Of a DNA stretch of 64,000 bases, positions 37,633-47,058 are shown one piece after another (the stretch's first letter is position 1; the number at the start of each line of letters is the position of its first letter). This stretch comes from Brachyhypopomus gauderio (taxonomy: Eukaryota > Chordata > Actinopteri > Gymnotiformes > Hypopomidae). Position numbers and translations under genes: made by a program. The stretch covers positions 62,001-126,000 of the forward strand of contig NW_027506980.1 in NCBI RefSeq assembly GCF_052324685.1, given 5' to 3'. The notes below the pieces were generated by a model. It did not search any database. It saw only the letters and a program-made list of their open reading frames with translations, and was not told the origin of the DNA.

Positions 37633-38783
37633 CAGATGCTTCGGTGCTTACATAATTCTTCCTCAAAAGAAAAACCCAACAAGCACATTCCTCCTGTTTG
37701 CTGGCTTTTGATGAAATGAGCCAATGCATAAAGGATGCAACATCAAGGTCACTCACACTTTTCTGCTAGCTTGTCTAAAATTTGCCCTTCCTTCAATTAC
37801 TCACTTGTCACGACCTGCAGGTCTTCAAACAAAAGGTCAGTTTGTAGACCCTTTTCCTGTCACAGTTTTGATCCTTTTGTCCACCAGTCATCGGAATGTG
37901 TATGATTTTCACCAGTTTACACAGTGTAGCTCCCTTGCCTTCAGTTGCAGGGTTATGTCCTCTTAGATATGACGCTTTTGAAATTATATGTGAAAATGCA
38001 CCCAAAACCTATTCAAAACAGATTTGATGGAAGCACTGCAGGAGCTCTGCTCCAAGACGCATTTTGTCCAGAAAATGTGGTGTCATGAATGCATCCATAT
38101 CACCAACACACATTTACAAACCAAACCATAGGCAATAAAATACATGAGTAAACTGATTTGTGGACCTTTGTGGCACTTGGTACTGCTGAGATCAGGATCA
38201 TTACAGAGTTCAGCAATCATTTTCCCAACTAGGTCATTGATACATTGGAATCCCCAATGTTTTCTGGAACAGAATATGCCTTTCGGATGAGAATAAAAAA
38301 AGACTTCAAGAACCAAAAAAGAAGTTAAGCTGCCTTCAGCTGATGTACTCAGACTAAAGGGAAACACTTTAAATCCCAAGGTGAAATGCACATGGTCAAA
38401 ATTTTATCAGGACAGAGTACATGTTTTACTTTGATATTAAGAGCGATCACTGGATTGTCTTCCAGTAAATTAATGTTTTCTTCCGCTACAAAACGTTTTT
38501 TCAACAACTATAAAGAGGCTATGCAACGAAACTGAGCGGGGATGTCAAGTGCCTTTAATGGTACATTTTTGACCCCACTTCAAATGCTGCTGTTACCTGA
38601 CCAGTTCGATTGTTAGTTTGCCAGATTCTCAATCTCTGGGATGTGAGATCATGCACCAGGTTTAGTGAATGTTTAAGGGTGAAGGTCTTTAGTCTCTGCA
38701 CAAATTCCACAAACATAGCTCAGGTCCTGCTCAACATGTCAACATGTGGCGACAGCAAGTGCTTTTGGGGTCCTACATGAAAC

Positions 38784-38856
38784 GCCCGGCTAGCTCAGTC
38801 GGTAGAGCATGAGACTCTTAATCTCAGGGTCGTGGGTTCGAGCCCCACGTTGGGCG
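38784..38856 (+). tRNA. tRNA-Lys(CTT), canonical
   Basis: Canonical gene body; 5' flank CATGAAAC. Confidence 0.96.
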
Positions 38857-38945
38857 AGAGGCTGATTTGTTTGAGAGAAATGTTGAAATTTAGTTAATCT
38901 GTTTGCGCAAAATACGTCTAAAAAAGAAGAGAAAGGAACATACAT

Positions 38946-38972
38946 CGTCCCTGGGTGGGCTCGAACCACCAT

Positions 38973-39013
<41 letters not shown>

Positions 39014-39019
39014 AGAGAC
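38946..39019 (-). tRNA. tRNA-Asn(GTT), canonical (C-type flank)
   Basis: Canonical gene body; ATAATTC flank. Confidence 0.96.
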
Positions 39020-40170
39020 CAGATGCTTCGGTGCTTACATAATTCTTCCTCAAAAGAAAAACCCAACAAGCACATTCCTCCTGTTTGCTGGCTTTTGATG
39101 AAATGAGCCAATGCATAAAGGATGCAACATCAAGGTCACTCACACTTTTCTGCTAGCTTGTCTAAAATTTGCCCTTCCTTCAATTACTCACTTGTCACGA
39201 CCTGCAGGTCTTCAAACAAAAGGTCAGTTTGTAGACCCTTTTCCTGTCACAGTTTTGATCCTTTTGTCCACCAGTCATCGGAATGTGTATGATTTTCACC
39301 AGTTTACACAGTGTAGCTCCCTTGCCTTCAGTTGCAGGGTTATGTCCTCTTAGATATGACGCTTTTGAAATTATATGTGAAAATGCACCCAAAACCTATT
39401 CAAAACAGATTTGATGGAAGCACTGCAGGAGCTCTGCTCCAAGACGCATTTTGTCCAGAAAATGTGGTGTCATGAATGCATCCATATCACCAACACACAT
39501 TTACAAACCAAACCATAGGCAATAAAATACATGAGTAAACTGATTTGTGGACCTTTGTGGCACTTGGTACTGCTGAGATCAGGATCATTACAGAGTTCAG
39601 CAATCATTTTCCCAACTAGGTCATTGATACATTGGAATCCCCAATGTTTTCTGGAACAGAATATGCCTTTCGGATGAGAATAAAAAAAGACTTCAAGAAC
39701 CAAAAAAGAAGTTAAGCTGCCTTCAGCTGATGTACTCAGACTAAAGGGAAACACTTTAAATCCCAAGGTGAAATGCACATGGTCAAAATTTTATCAGGAC
39801 AGAGTACATGTTTTACTTTGATATTAAGAGCGATCACTGGATTGTCTTCCAGTAAATTAATGTTTTCTTCCGCTACAAAACGTTTTTTCAACAACTATAA
39901 AGAGGCTATGCAACGAAACTGAGCGGGGATGTCAAGTGCCTTTAATGGTACATTTTTGACCCCACTTCAAATGCTGCTGTTACCTGACCAGTTCGATTGT
40001 TAGTTTGCCAGATTCTCAATCTCTGGGATGTGAGATCATGCACCAGGTTTAGTGAATGTTTAAGGGTGAAGGTCTTTAGTCTCTGCACAAATTCCACAAA
40101 CATAGCTCAGGTCCTGCTCAACATGTCAACATGTGGCGACAGCAAGTGCTTTTGGGGTCCTACATGAAAC

Positions 40171-40243
40171 GCCCGGCTAGCTCAGTCGGTAGAGCATGAG
40201 ACTCTTAATCTCAGGGTCGTGGGTTCGAGCCCCACGTTGGGCG
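40171..40243 (+). tRNA. tRNA-Lys(CTT), canonical
   Basis: Canonical gene body; 5' flank CATGAAAC. Confidence 0.96.
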
Positions 40244-40332
40244 AGAGGCTGATTTGTTTGAGAGAAATGTTGAAATTTAGTTAATCTGTTTGCGCAAAAT
40301 ACGTCTAAAAAAGAAGAGAAAGGAACATACAT

Positions 40333-40359
40333 CGTCCCTGGGTGGGCTCGAACCACCAT

Positions 40360-40400
<41 letters not shown>

Positions 40401-40406
40401 AGAGAC
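40333..40406 (-). tRNA. tRNA-Asn(GTT), canonical (C'-type flank)
   Basis: Canonical gene body; ATAGTTC flank, 5 units from 33398. Confidence 0.96.
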
Positions 40407-41557
40407 CAGATGCTTCGGTGCTTACATAGTTCTTCCTCAAAAGAAAAACCCAACAAGCACATTCCTCCTGTTTGCTGGCTTTTGATGAAATGAGCCAATG
40501 CATAAAGGATGCAACATCAAGGTCACTCACACTTTTCTGCTAGCTTGTCTAAAATTTGCCCTTCCTTCAATTACTCACTTGTCACGACCTGCAGGTCTTC
40601 AAACAAAAGGTCAGTTTGTAGACCCTTTTCCTGTCACAGTTTTGATCCTTTTGTCCACCAGTCATCGGAATGTGTATGATTTTCACCAGTTTACACAGTG
40701 TAGCTCCCTTGCCTTCAGTTGCAGGGTTATGTCCTCTTAGATATGACGCTTTTGAAATTATATGTGAAAATGCACCCAAAACCTATTCAAAACAGATTTG
40801 ATGGAAGCACTGCAGGAGCTCTGCTCCAAGACGCATTTTGTCCAGAAAATGTGGTGTCATGAATGCATCCATATCACCAACACACATTTACAAACCAAAC
40901 CATAGGCAATAAAATACATGAGTAAACTGATTTGTGGACCTTTGTGGCACTTGGTACTGCTGAGATCAGGATCATTACAGAGTTCAGCAATCATTTTCCC
41001 AACTAGGTCATTGATACATTGGAATCCCCAATGTTTTCTGGAACAGAATATGCCTTTCGGATGAGAATAAAAAAAGACTTCAAGAACCAAAAAAGAAGTT
41101 AAGCTGCCTTCAGCTGATGTACTCAGACTAAAGGGAAACACTTTAAATCCCAAGGTGAAATGCACATGGTCAAAATTTTATCAGGACAGAGTACATGTTT
41201 TACTTTGATATTAAGAGCGATCACTGGATTGTCTTCCAGTAAATTAATGTTTTCTTCCGCTACAAAACGTTTTTTCAACAACTATAAAGAGGCTATGCAA
41301 CGAAACTGAGCGGGGATGTCAAGTGCCTTTAATGGTACATTTTTGACCCCACTTCAAATGCTGCTGTTACCTGACCAGTTCGATTGTTAGTTTGCCAGAT
41401 TCTCAATCTCTGGGATGTGAGATCATGCACCAGGTTTAGTGAATGTTTAAGGGTGAAGGTCTTTAGTCTCTGCACAAATTCCACAAACATAGCTCAGGTC
41501 CTGCTCAACATGTCAACATGTGGCGACAGCAAGTGCTTTTGGGGTCCTACATGAAAC

Positions 41558-41630
41558 GCCCGGCTAGCTCAGTCGGTAGAGCATGAGACTCTTAATCTCA
41601 GGGTCGTGGGTTCGAGCCCCACGTTGGGCG
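41558..41630 (+). tRNA. tRNA-Lys(CTT), canonical; last before the transposon
   Basis: Canonical gene body with left-type flanks. Its unit changes to right-subfamily sequence within the next 250 bp and is then interrupted by the piggyBac insertion at 42840. Confidence 0.96.
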
Positions 41631-41719
41631 AGAGGCTGATTTGTTTGAGAGAAATGTTGAAATTTAGTTAATCTGTTTGCGCAAAATACGTCTAAAAAAG
41701 AAGAGAAAGGAACATACAT

Positions 41720-41746
41720 CGTCCCTGGGTGGGCTCGAACCAGCAT

Positions 41747-41787
<41 letters not shown>

Positions 41788-41793
41788 AGAGAC
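41720..41793 (-). tRNA. tRNA-Asn(GTT), T-stem variant (C50) at the subfamily junction
   Basis: G50 to C gives a C50-C64 mismatch in the T stem. Sequence before about 41695 is left-type and after about 41802 is right-type, so the switch lies across this gene. Confidence 0.88.
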
Positions 41794-42836
41794 CAGATGC
41801 TGCTGTGCTTACATAGTTCTTCCTCAAAAGAAAAACCCAACAAGCACATTCCTCCTGTTTGCTGGCTTTTGATGAAATGAGCCAATGCATAAAGGATGCA
41901 ACATCAATGTCACTCACACTTTTCTGCTAGCTTGTCTAAAATTCGCCCTTCCTTCAATTTCTCACTTGTCAAGACCTGCAGGTCTTCAAACAAAAGGTCA
42001 GTTTGTAGACCCTTTTCCTGTCAAAGTTTTGATCCTTTTGTCCACCAGTCATCGGAATGTGTATGATTTTCACCAGTTTACACAGTGTAGCTCCCTTGCC
42101 TTCAGTTGCAGGGTTATGTCGTCTTAGATAAGACGCTTTTGAAATTATTTGTGAAAATGCACCCAAAACCTATTCAAAACAGATTTGATGGAAGCACTGC
42201 AGGAGCTGCTCCAAGACGCATTTTGTCCAGAAAATGTGCTATCATGAATGCATCCATATCACCAACACACATTTACAAACCAAACCATAGGCAATAAAAT
42301 ACATGAGTAAACTGATTTGTGGACCTTTGTGGCACTTGGTACTGCTGAGATCAGGATCATTACAGAGTTCAGCAATTATTTTCCCAACTAGGTCATTGAT
42401 ACATTGGAATCCCCAATGTTTTCTGGAACAGAATAGGCTATGCCTTTCGGATGAGAATAAAAAAAGACTTCAAGAACCAAAAAAGAAGTTAAGCTGCCTT
42501 CAGCTGATGTACTCAGACTAAAGGGAAACACTTTAAATCCCAAGGTGAAATGCACATGGTCAAAATTTTATCAGGACAGAGTACATGTTTTACTTTGATA
42601 TTAAGAGCGATCACTGGATTGTCTTCCAGTAAATTAATGTTTTCTTCCGCTACAAAACGTTTTTTCAACAACTATAAAGAGGCTATGCAACGAAACTGAG
42701 CTGGGATGTCAAGTGCCTTTAATGGTACCTTTTTGACCCCACTTCAAATGCTGCTGTTACCTGACCAGTTCGATTGTTAGTTTGCCAGATTCTCAATCTC
42801 TGGGATGTGAGATCATGCACCAGGTTTAGTGAATGT

Positions 42837-42840
42837 TTAA
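42837..42840. repeat. TTAA target-site duplication, left copy
   Basis: TTAA directly abuts the transposon end; its partner is at 48132-48135. Undisturbed units read GTTTAAGGGTGAAGG (or GTTTAAGTGTGAAGG) here. Confidence 0.95.
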
Positions 42841-42853
42841 CACTAGAAGCGCC
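42841..42853 (+). repeat. Left terminal inverted repeat of the piggyBac element
   Basis: CACTAGAAGCGCC, the exact reverse complement of 48119-48131. Related copies recur at 42886-42897 (ACTAGAAGCGCC) and 42921-42931 (CTAGAAGCGCC). Confidence 0.95.
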
Positions 42854-42860
42854 AAAGCTC

Positions 42861-42874
42861 CGGTCATTTGACCG
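42861..42874. promoter_or_regulatory. Subterminal palindrome 1 (CGGTCATTTGACCG)
   Basis: Inverted GGTCA half-sites with a 2-bp spacer, 7 bp inside the left terminal repeat. Probably a transposase-binding or end-architecture element; function inferred from position only. Confidence 0.6.
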
Positions 42875-42914
42875 CTGTGACGTCTACTAGAAGCGCCGCC
42901 TCTGGTCGACCTAA

Positions 42915-42952
42915 TTATACCTAGAAGCGCCGAGCACCGGTCACTTGACCGC
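42915..42952 (+). repeat. Left subterminal inverted repeat with palindrome 2
   Basis: TTATACCTAGAAGCGC is followed by CCGGTCACTTGACCGC. Its inverted partner at 48063-48102 matches with a few changes. Its distance from the tip is about 74 bp on the left and 30 bp on the right, so the two ends are asymmetric, as in piggyBac elements. Confidence 0.8.
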
Positions 42953-43740
42953 AGCAGCACAAAAAAAAATAATATCTTTGCACTGGATCCAATTTCAGAA
43001 CCCTCCTTTCATGACTTTTCCCAGAATTGTCCTTTTAATAAACTAGTATTTTTACATTGTTAAAAGAAACCCTGCACATGCTAGTTTCAATCGATTTCGC
43101 TCGTATCTCTGTAATATTGTCTTCGTCGCCTACACTTCAAGACTGTGATTCTCTTTTCTGCCAGCGGGTGTCGCAAAGATTCGTATGTCATTTAATATTT
43201 AGTATAACTAAATAAAGATCAATAGTTTTCAAAACTAAATTATTCAAAGTTCAAACTGATTATTGTGTAAAGACAAAAAGGAATTCGTCCGTTGAACGAA
43301 AGTGAAAGTGTTTCACTTTCCAAAGTCTTAAAATATATACTTTATTTATTAATATTATTTAATATATACTATATATAAGTTTGCTTCAAGGGTTTTCAAA
43401 CCGTGAGAGCGTCTTGCTTTGCCTAATAAATGCTTTAGTAGTTTGCAGGAATTCTGCGAATTGTAATTAGCCTACTTATCAAGTCAATATCTCAAAGAAA
43501 TGATCTCTCGGGTATAATCCCTCTTCGCCAGGGCTAGCTGTTAGATACATACATTATGTATGGCTGCTTTTGACACACTGGCATTACAAAAGAATTAAGC
43601 AGAATGCAAGTTACGTATGTAAATGCATACCTTTGCGAGCGAAACTGAGATGATGGCATGGGCGGTGCTGTTATGAACACTTTATTCACAATAGCATTCA
43701 TGAGGCAACGTGAGCTATAAATTCGTCGGGACGCGGCTAC
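42953..43740. other. AT-rich transposon leader without coding potential
   Basis: No substantial reading frame. There is a perfect 10-bp stem with 3-base loop at 43298-43320 (GAAAGTGAAA and its complement). Possible TATA elements are TATATATAAG at 43370-43379 and CTATAAAT at 43715-43722. Either could start a transcript that runs through the minisatellite into the transposase gene. Confidence 0.5.
43715..43722 (+). promoter_or_regulatory. Candidate TATA box upstream of the minisatellite
   Basis: CTATAAAT; a start about 30 bp downstream would put the 42-bp repeats in the 5' leader of the transposase mRNA. Weak evidence, because the region is AT-rich. Confidence 0.3.
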
Positions 43741-44153
43741 ACAGTTTGAGTGAAAACTCTGCTTGGGCGATCGAACAGCAACACAGTTTGCTTGAAAGCT
43801 CGGTTTTGGCGTTTGAACAGCAACATAGTTTGCGTGACTCCTCGGTTTGGGCGTTTGAACAGCAACACAGTTTGCTTGAAAGCTCGGTTTTGGCGATCGA
43901 ACAGCAACACAGTTTGCTTGAAAGCTCGGTTTTGGCGTTTGAACAGCAACATAGTTTGCGTGACTCCTCGGTTTGGGCGTTTGAACAGCAACACAGTTTG
44001 CTTGAAAGCTCGGTTTGGGTGATCGAACAGCAACATAGTTTGCTTGAAAGCTCGGTTTGGGTGATCGAACAGCAACACAGTTTGCTTGAAAGCTCGGTTT
44101 GTGTGATCGAACAGCAACACAGTTTGCGTGACTCCTCGGTTTGGGCGTTTGAA
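43741..44153 (+). repeat. 42-bp minisatellite upstream of the transposase
   Basis: About ten copies with an exact 42-bp period; CAGCAACA starts at 43776, 43818, 43860, 43902, 43944, 43986, 44028, 44070 and 44112. There are two main unit types: one with GCTTGAAAGCTCGG and one with GCGTGACTCCTCGG. The type order at 43776-43901 repeats at 43902-44027. Because 42 is a multiple of 3 and the unit lacks stops in several frames, long open frames with 14-residue repeats appear on both strands. They start with GTG or TTG or are antisense, and I do not regard them as genes. Confidence 0.95.
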
Positions 44154-44169
44154 AGGTTGCATAGTGCAT

Positions 44170-44177
44170 TATAAAAA
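44170..44177 (+). promoter_or_regulatory. TATAAAAA overlapping the transposase start codon
   Basis: A strong TATA-like string whose last A is the A of the first ATG. As a promoter it would exclude that ATG from the mRNA; otherwise it is just A-rich context before the start. Confidence 0.3.
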
Positions 44178-45793
44178 TGGCACAGAGAATCATGTACACC
44201 CCAAAGCAAGTGCTGGACATGCTGTGCAATATTGATGAGATGGAATCGGAGGGCGAACAATGTGAGGTGTCGGATGGAGAGGGCGAAAGTGAAATGGATC
44301 TGAATCTTGAATCTGATTCAGAATCGGACTCTGAAACTGAGTGTGGTGGTGACTCATTTCAGGCCAAAGACGGTACGGTGTGGTTTGAAACTGCTGGCAA
44401 ACCTCGGGGTAGAGCACAAGAGTGCAATATTGTGAGAGAAATCCCAGGGCCTACGTGTTATGCCAAGGACAAAATTAAAAGTCCACTGACCAGCTTACTG
44501 TGTTTGATTGACACAGAAATGTGGGGCGCAATTCTGAAATACACAGAGGCAGAGGCTGAACGAAATAATGCTCAGTTCAAACTAACAGCTGACGAATTGA
44601 AAGCATTTGTGGGTCTCGTTTATTTGAGAGGTATAACAGCCGGTAAAAGCATGAAACTTGATGAATACTGGTCTGCTGACTTAGGAAATCCCATTTTCAA
44701 AGAGACAATGTCTAGACAGACATTCAGAGATATCATGCGCTATCTGCGCTTTGATGACAAGAGCACAAGGGCTGCCCGCCTTGCGACTGATAAATTTGCT
44801 ATGATCTCGGAGATATTTGATAAATTTGTGAAAAACAGTATTGCTTCTTACACGCCCGGTGAGAACATAACTGTTGATGAGCAACTGTTCCCAACTAAAG
44901 CTCGCTGTCGTTTCACTCAGTACATGGCCAATAAACCCGATAAATTTGGGATTAAGTTCTGGGTGGCCGCTGATGTTGAAACAAAATATATGTTGAACGC
45001 CATTCCCTATCTAGGGAAAGATGAAAGCAGGCCGGCTGGTCAACGGTTGTCTGAAAATATTGTGTTGCGTTTGATGGAGCCTTTCACGGGTAAAGGAAGA
45101 AATGTAACGACTGACAATTTCTTCACTTCATTGGCACTTGCAAACACCCTTTTGGCGAACAAAACCACTATTGTTGGTACGATGAATAAAATGAGACGTG
45201 AGATGCCCCCATGTACACAGGCACAGTCTGAAAGATTTTCCACCAAGGTGTTGCGGGCTGGAAAAATAACTCTAACGATTTACCAGGCAAAACCTAAAAA
45301 AAATGTATGCATCCTGAGCTCAATGCATCAGACAGTTTCAATTGATAATGGCGCAAAGAAACTGCCTGAAACTGTTTCATATTACAACACGACTAAATGT
45401 GGCGTTGATGTTATGGATCAAATGGCACGACTGTATTCGGTGAAGGGAGGCACCCGTCGTTGGCCTGTCGCGGTTTTCTACAACCTCCTAGACCTGGCTG
45501 CAATAAATGCACATATATTGTTCAAACAGTGCATGAACGTTAACCTGAGCAGACGAAGGTTTATTCTCGAGTTGGTAAAGGAGCTGTGTGCACAGCAGAA
45601 AATGGCGAAAGCGGCTAGGGCAGTGGCACAAAAGCGAATTTTACCTGAAGCTCCTTGCCCGCCCTCAAAAAGAAAACAATGCCAAGTCGGCAGATGTTCA
45701 GGGAACAAAACGTATGACATCTGCCAGACATGTAAGCGACTGGTCTGTGGCAAATGTGCAAAGACTGCACCTAAGCTGTGTTTTGAATGTTGA
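44177..45793 (+). CDS. piggyBac-family transposase (DDE_Tnp_1_7 type), intact
   Basis: 538 residues, no intron needed, ending in TGA. Family members cut and paste DNA at TTAA sites, leaving no footprint. The N-terminus is acidic (residues 20-60, rich in E, D and S). The RNase H-like catalytic core carries D234 in ITVDEQ, D313 in TTDNFF and D411 in GVDVMD (with D414), the expected piggyBac aspartates; W429 in RRWP is also conserved. KR at 486-487 with KRK at 498-500 resembles a bipartite nuclear signal. The C-terminus (494-538) is a cysteine-rich, zinc-binding type domain with nine Cys, four CxxC or similar pairs. Length is slightly short of the roughly 590 residues of the T. ni protein. The first ATG lies inside TATAAAAATGG; if that is the working TATA box, translation would start at Met15 or Met22. 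It is the only convincing protein gene in the window. Confidence 0.96.
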   Translation: MAQRIMYTPKQVLDMLCNIDEMESEGEQCEVSDGEGESEMDLNLESDSESDSETECGGDSFQAKDGTVWFETAGKPRGRAQECNIVREIPGPTCYAKDKIKSPLTSLLCLIDTEMWGAILKYTEAEAERNNAQFKLTADELKAFVGLVYLRGITAGKSMKLDEYWSADLGNPIFKETMSRQTFRDIMRYLRFDDKSTRAARLATDKFAMISEIFDKFVKNSIASYTPGENITVDEQLFPTKARCRFTQYMANKPDKFGIKFWVAADVETKYMLNAIPYLGKDESRPAGQRLSENIVLRLMEPFTGKGRNVTTDNFFTSLALANTLLANKTTIVGTMNKMRREMPPCTQAQSERFSTKVLRAGKITLTIYQAKPKKNVCILSSMHQTVSIDNGAKKLPETVSYYNTTKCGVDVMDQMARLYSVKGGTRRWPVAVFYNLLDLAAINAHILFKQCMNVNLSRRRFILELVKELCAQQKMAKAARAVAQKRILPEAPCPPSKRKQCQVGRCSGNKTYDICQTCKRLVCGKCAKTAPKLCFEC

Positions 45794-45830
45794 GTTGTGT
45801 GAAGCTGACACACAAATCAAAACAAAGGGA

Positions 45831-47058
45831 ACTTAATTTGAGGTGGTGAACGAAACTTATGCAATATACGCTAAAGAGAGACGGGATGCACCCGTTGTTG
45901 GCCTGTAGCTGTGTTCTACAACCTCCAAAACCTGGCTGTAATTAATAAATATTGTTCAAACAGTGCATGAACATTAACCACAGCGGTGGAGGTTTATTCT
46001 CAAGTTCACAATTCACTACATAAATGTAACTTAATTTGAGGTGGGGAAGGAAACTTATGCAATATACGCTAAAGAGAGACGGGATGCACCCGTTGTTGGC
46101 CTGTAGCTGTGTTCTACAACCTCCAAAACCTGGCTGTAATTAATAAATATTGTTCAAACAGTGCATGAACATTAACCACAGCGGTGGAGGTTTATTCTCA
46201 AGTTCACAATTCACTACATAAATGTAACTTAATTTGAGGTGGGGAATGAAACTTATGCAATATACGCTAAAGAGAGACGGGATGCACCCGTTGTTGGCCT
46301 GTAGCTGTGTTCTACAACCTCCAAAACCTGGCTGTAATTAATAAATATTGTTCAAACAGTGCATGAACATTAACCACAGCGGTGGAGGTTTATTCTCAAG
46401 TTCACAATTCACTACATAAATGTAACTTAATTTGAGGTGGGGAACGAAACTTATGCAATATACGCTAAAGAGAGACGGGATGCACCCGTTGTTGGCCTGT
46501 AGCTGTGTTCTACAACCTCCAAAACCTGGCTGTAATTAATAAATATTGTTCAAACAGTGCATGAACATTAACCACAGCGGTGGAGGTTTATTCTCAAGTT
46601 CACAATTCACTACATAAATGTAACTTAATTTGAGGTGGGGAACGAAACTTATGCAATATACGCTAAAGAGAGACGGGATGCACCCGTTGTTGGCCTGTAG
46701 CTGTGTTCTACAACCTCCAAAACCTGGCTGTAATTAATAAATATTGTTCAAACAGTGCATGAACATTAACCACAGCGGTGGAGGTTTATTCTCAAGTTCA
46801 CAATTCACTACATAAATGGAACTTAATTTGAGGTGGTGAACGAAACTTATGCAATATACGCTAAAGAGAGACGGGATGCACCCGTTGTTGGCCTGTAGCT
46901 GTGTTCTACAACCTCCAAAACCTGGCTGTAATTAATAAATATTGTTCAAACAGTGCATGAACATTAACCACAGCGGCGGAGGTTTATTCTCAAGTTCACA
47001 ATTCACTACATAAATGGAACTTAATTTGAGGTGGGGAACGAAACTTATGCAATATACG
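45831..47058 (+). repeat. 198-bp satellite made from transposase coding sequence
   Basis: Six complete copies (starts 45831, 46029, 46227, 46425, 46623, 46821) and a 40-bp partial copy from 47019. They are nearly identical, differing at a handful of bases. The middle of each unit (45889-45995 in copy 1) aligns with transposase codons at about 45451-45573, sharing GTTCTACAACCTCC-like and TTGTTCAAACAGTGCATGAA blocks. It has diverged by substitutions and a short deletion, so the source was an older or related piggyBac copy. Each unit has AATAAA and TTAA. Confidence 0.93.
45944..45949 (+). promoter_or_regulatory. First AATAAA polyadenylation signal after the transposase
   Basis: Lies 151 bp past the stop codon, inside the first 198-bp unit, and repeats every 198 bp. 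It derives from the AATAAA hidden in the transposase codons near 45502. Confidence 0.5.

Larger units (their letters stand above)
1..42840. repeat. Left tandem tRNA array, 1387-bp units (Lys/Asn)
   Basis: About 31 head-to-tail units with an exact 1387-bp period: tRNA-Lys starts at 1335 + 1387k (k = 0-29) and tRNA-Asn starts at 110 + 1387k (k = 0-30). Units differ by only a few substitutions. Diagnostic left-subfamily states are GAGAGAAATG after tRNA-Lys, GCGCAAAATACG before tRNA-Asn, GGAGCTCTGCTCC and GAATATGCC in the spacer. The last unit (from 41558) switches to the right-hand subfamily between about 41695 and 41802. Markers recur every 3 or 5 units, which indicates unequal exchange. An assembly of such repeats may misjudge copy number. 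Confidence 0.97.

Noticed and set aside
1-42840. CRISPR array or bacterial origin
   Set aside because: The repeats are 1.4 kb, eukaryotic tRNA genes with Pol III terminators, with no short repeat-spacer structure and no bacterial genes.
42861-42874. Oestrogen-response element in the transposon end
   Set aside because: The half-sites match GGTCA/TGACC but the spacer is 2 bp instead of 3, and the site repeats at both ends, which fits a transposition role better.
43710-44174. 154-residue + strand repeat protein before the transposase
   Set aside because: It begins with GTG, consists only of the 42-bp minisatellite and is out of frame with the transposase.
43534-44260. 231-, 181- and 141-residue - strand repeat proteins
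   Set aside because: They are antisense reading of the minisatellite; two start with TTG and none has a domain or a promoter.
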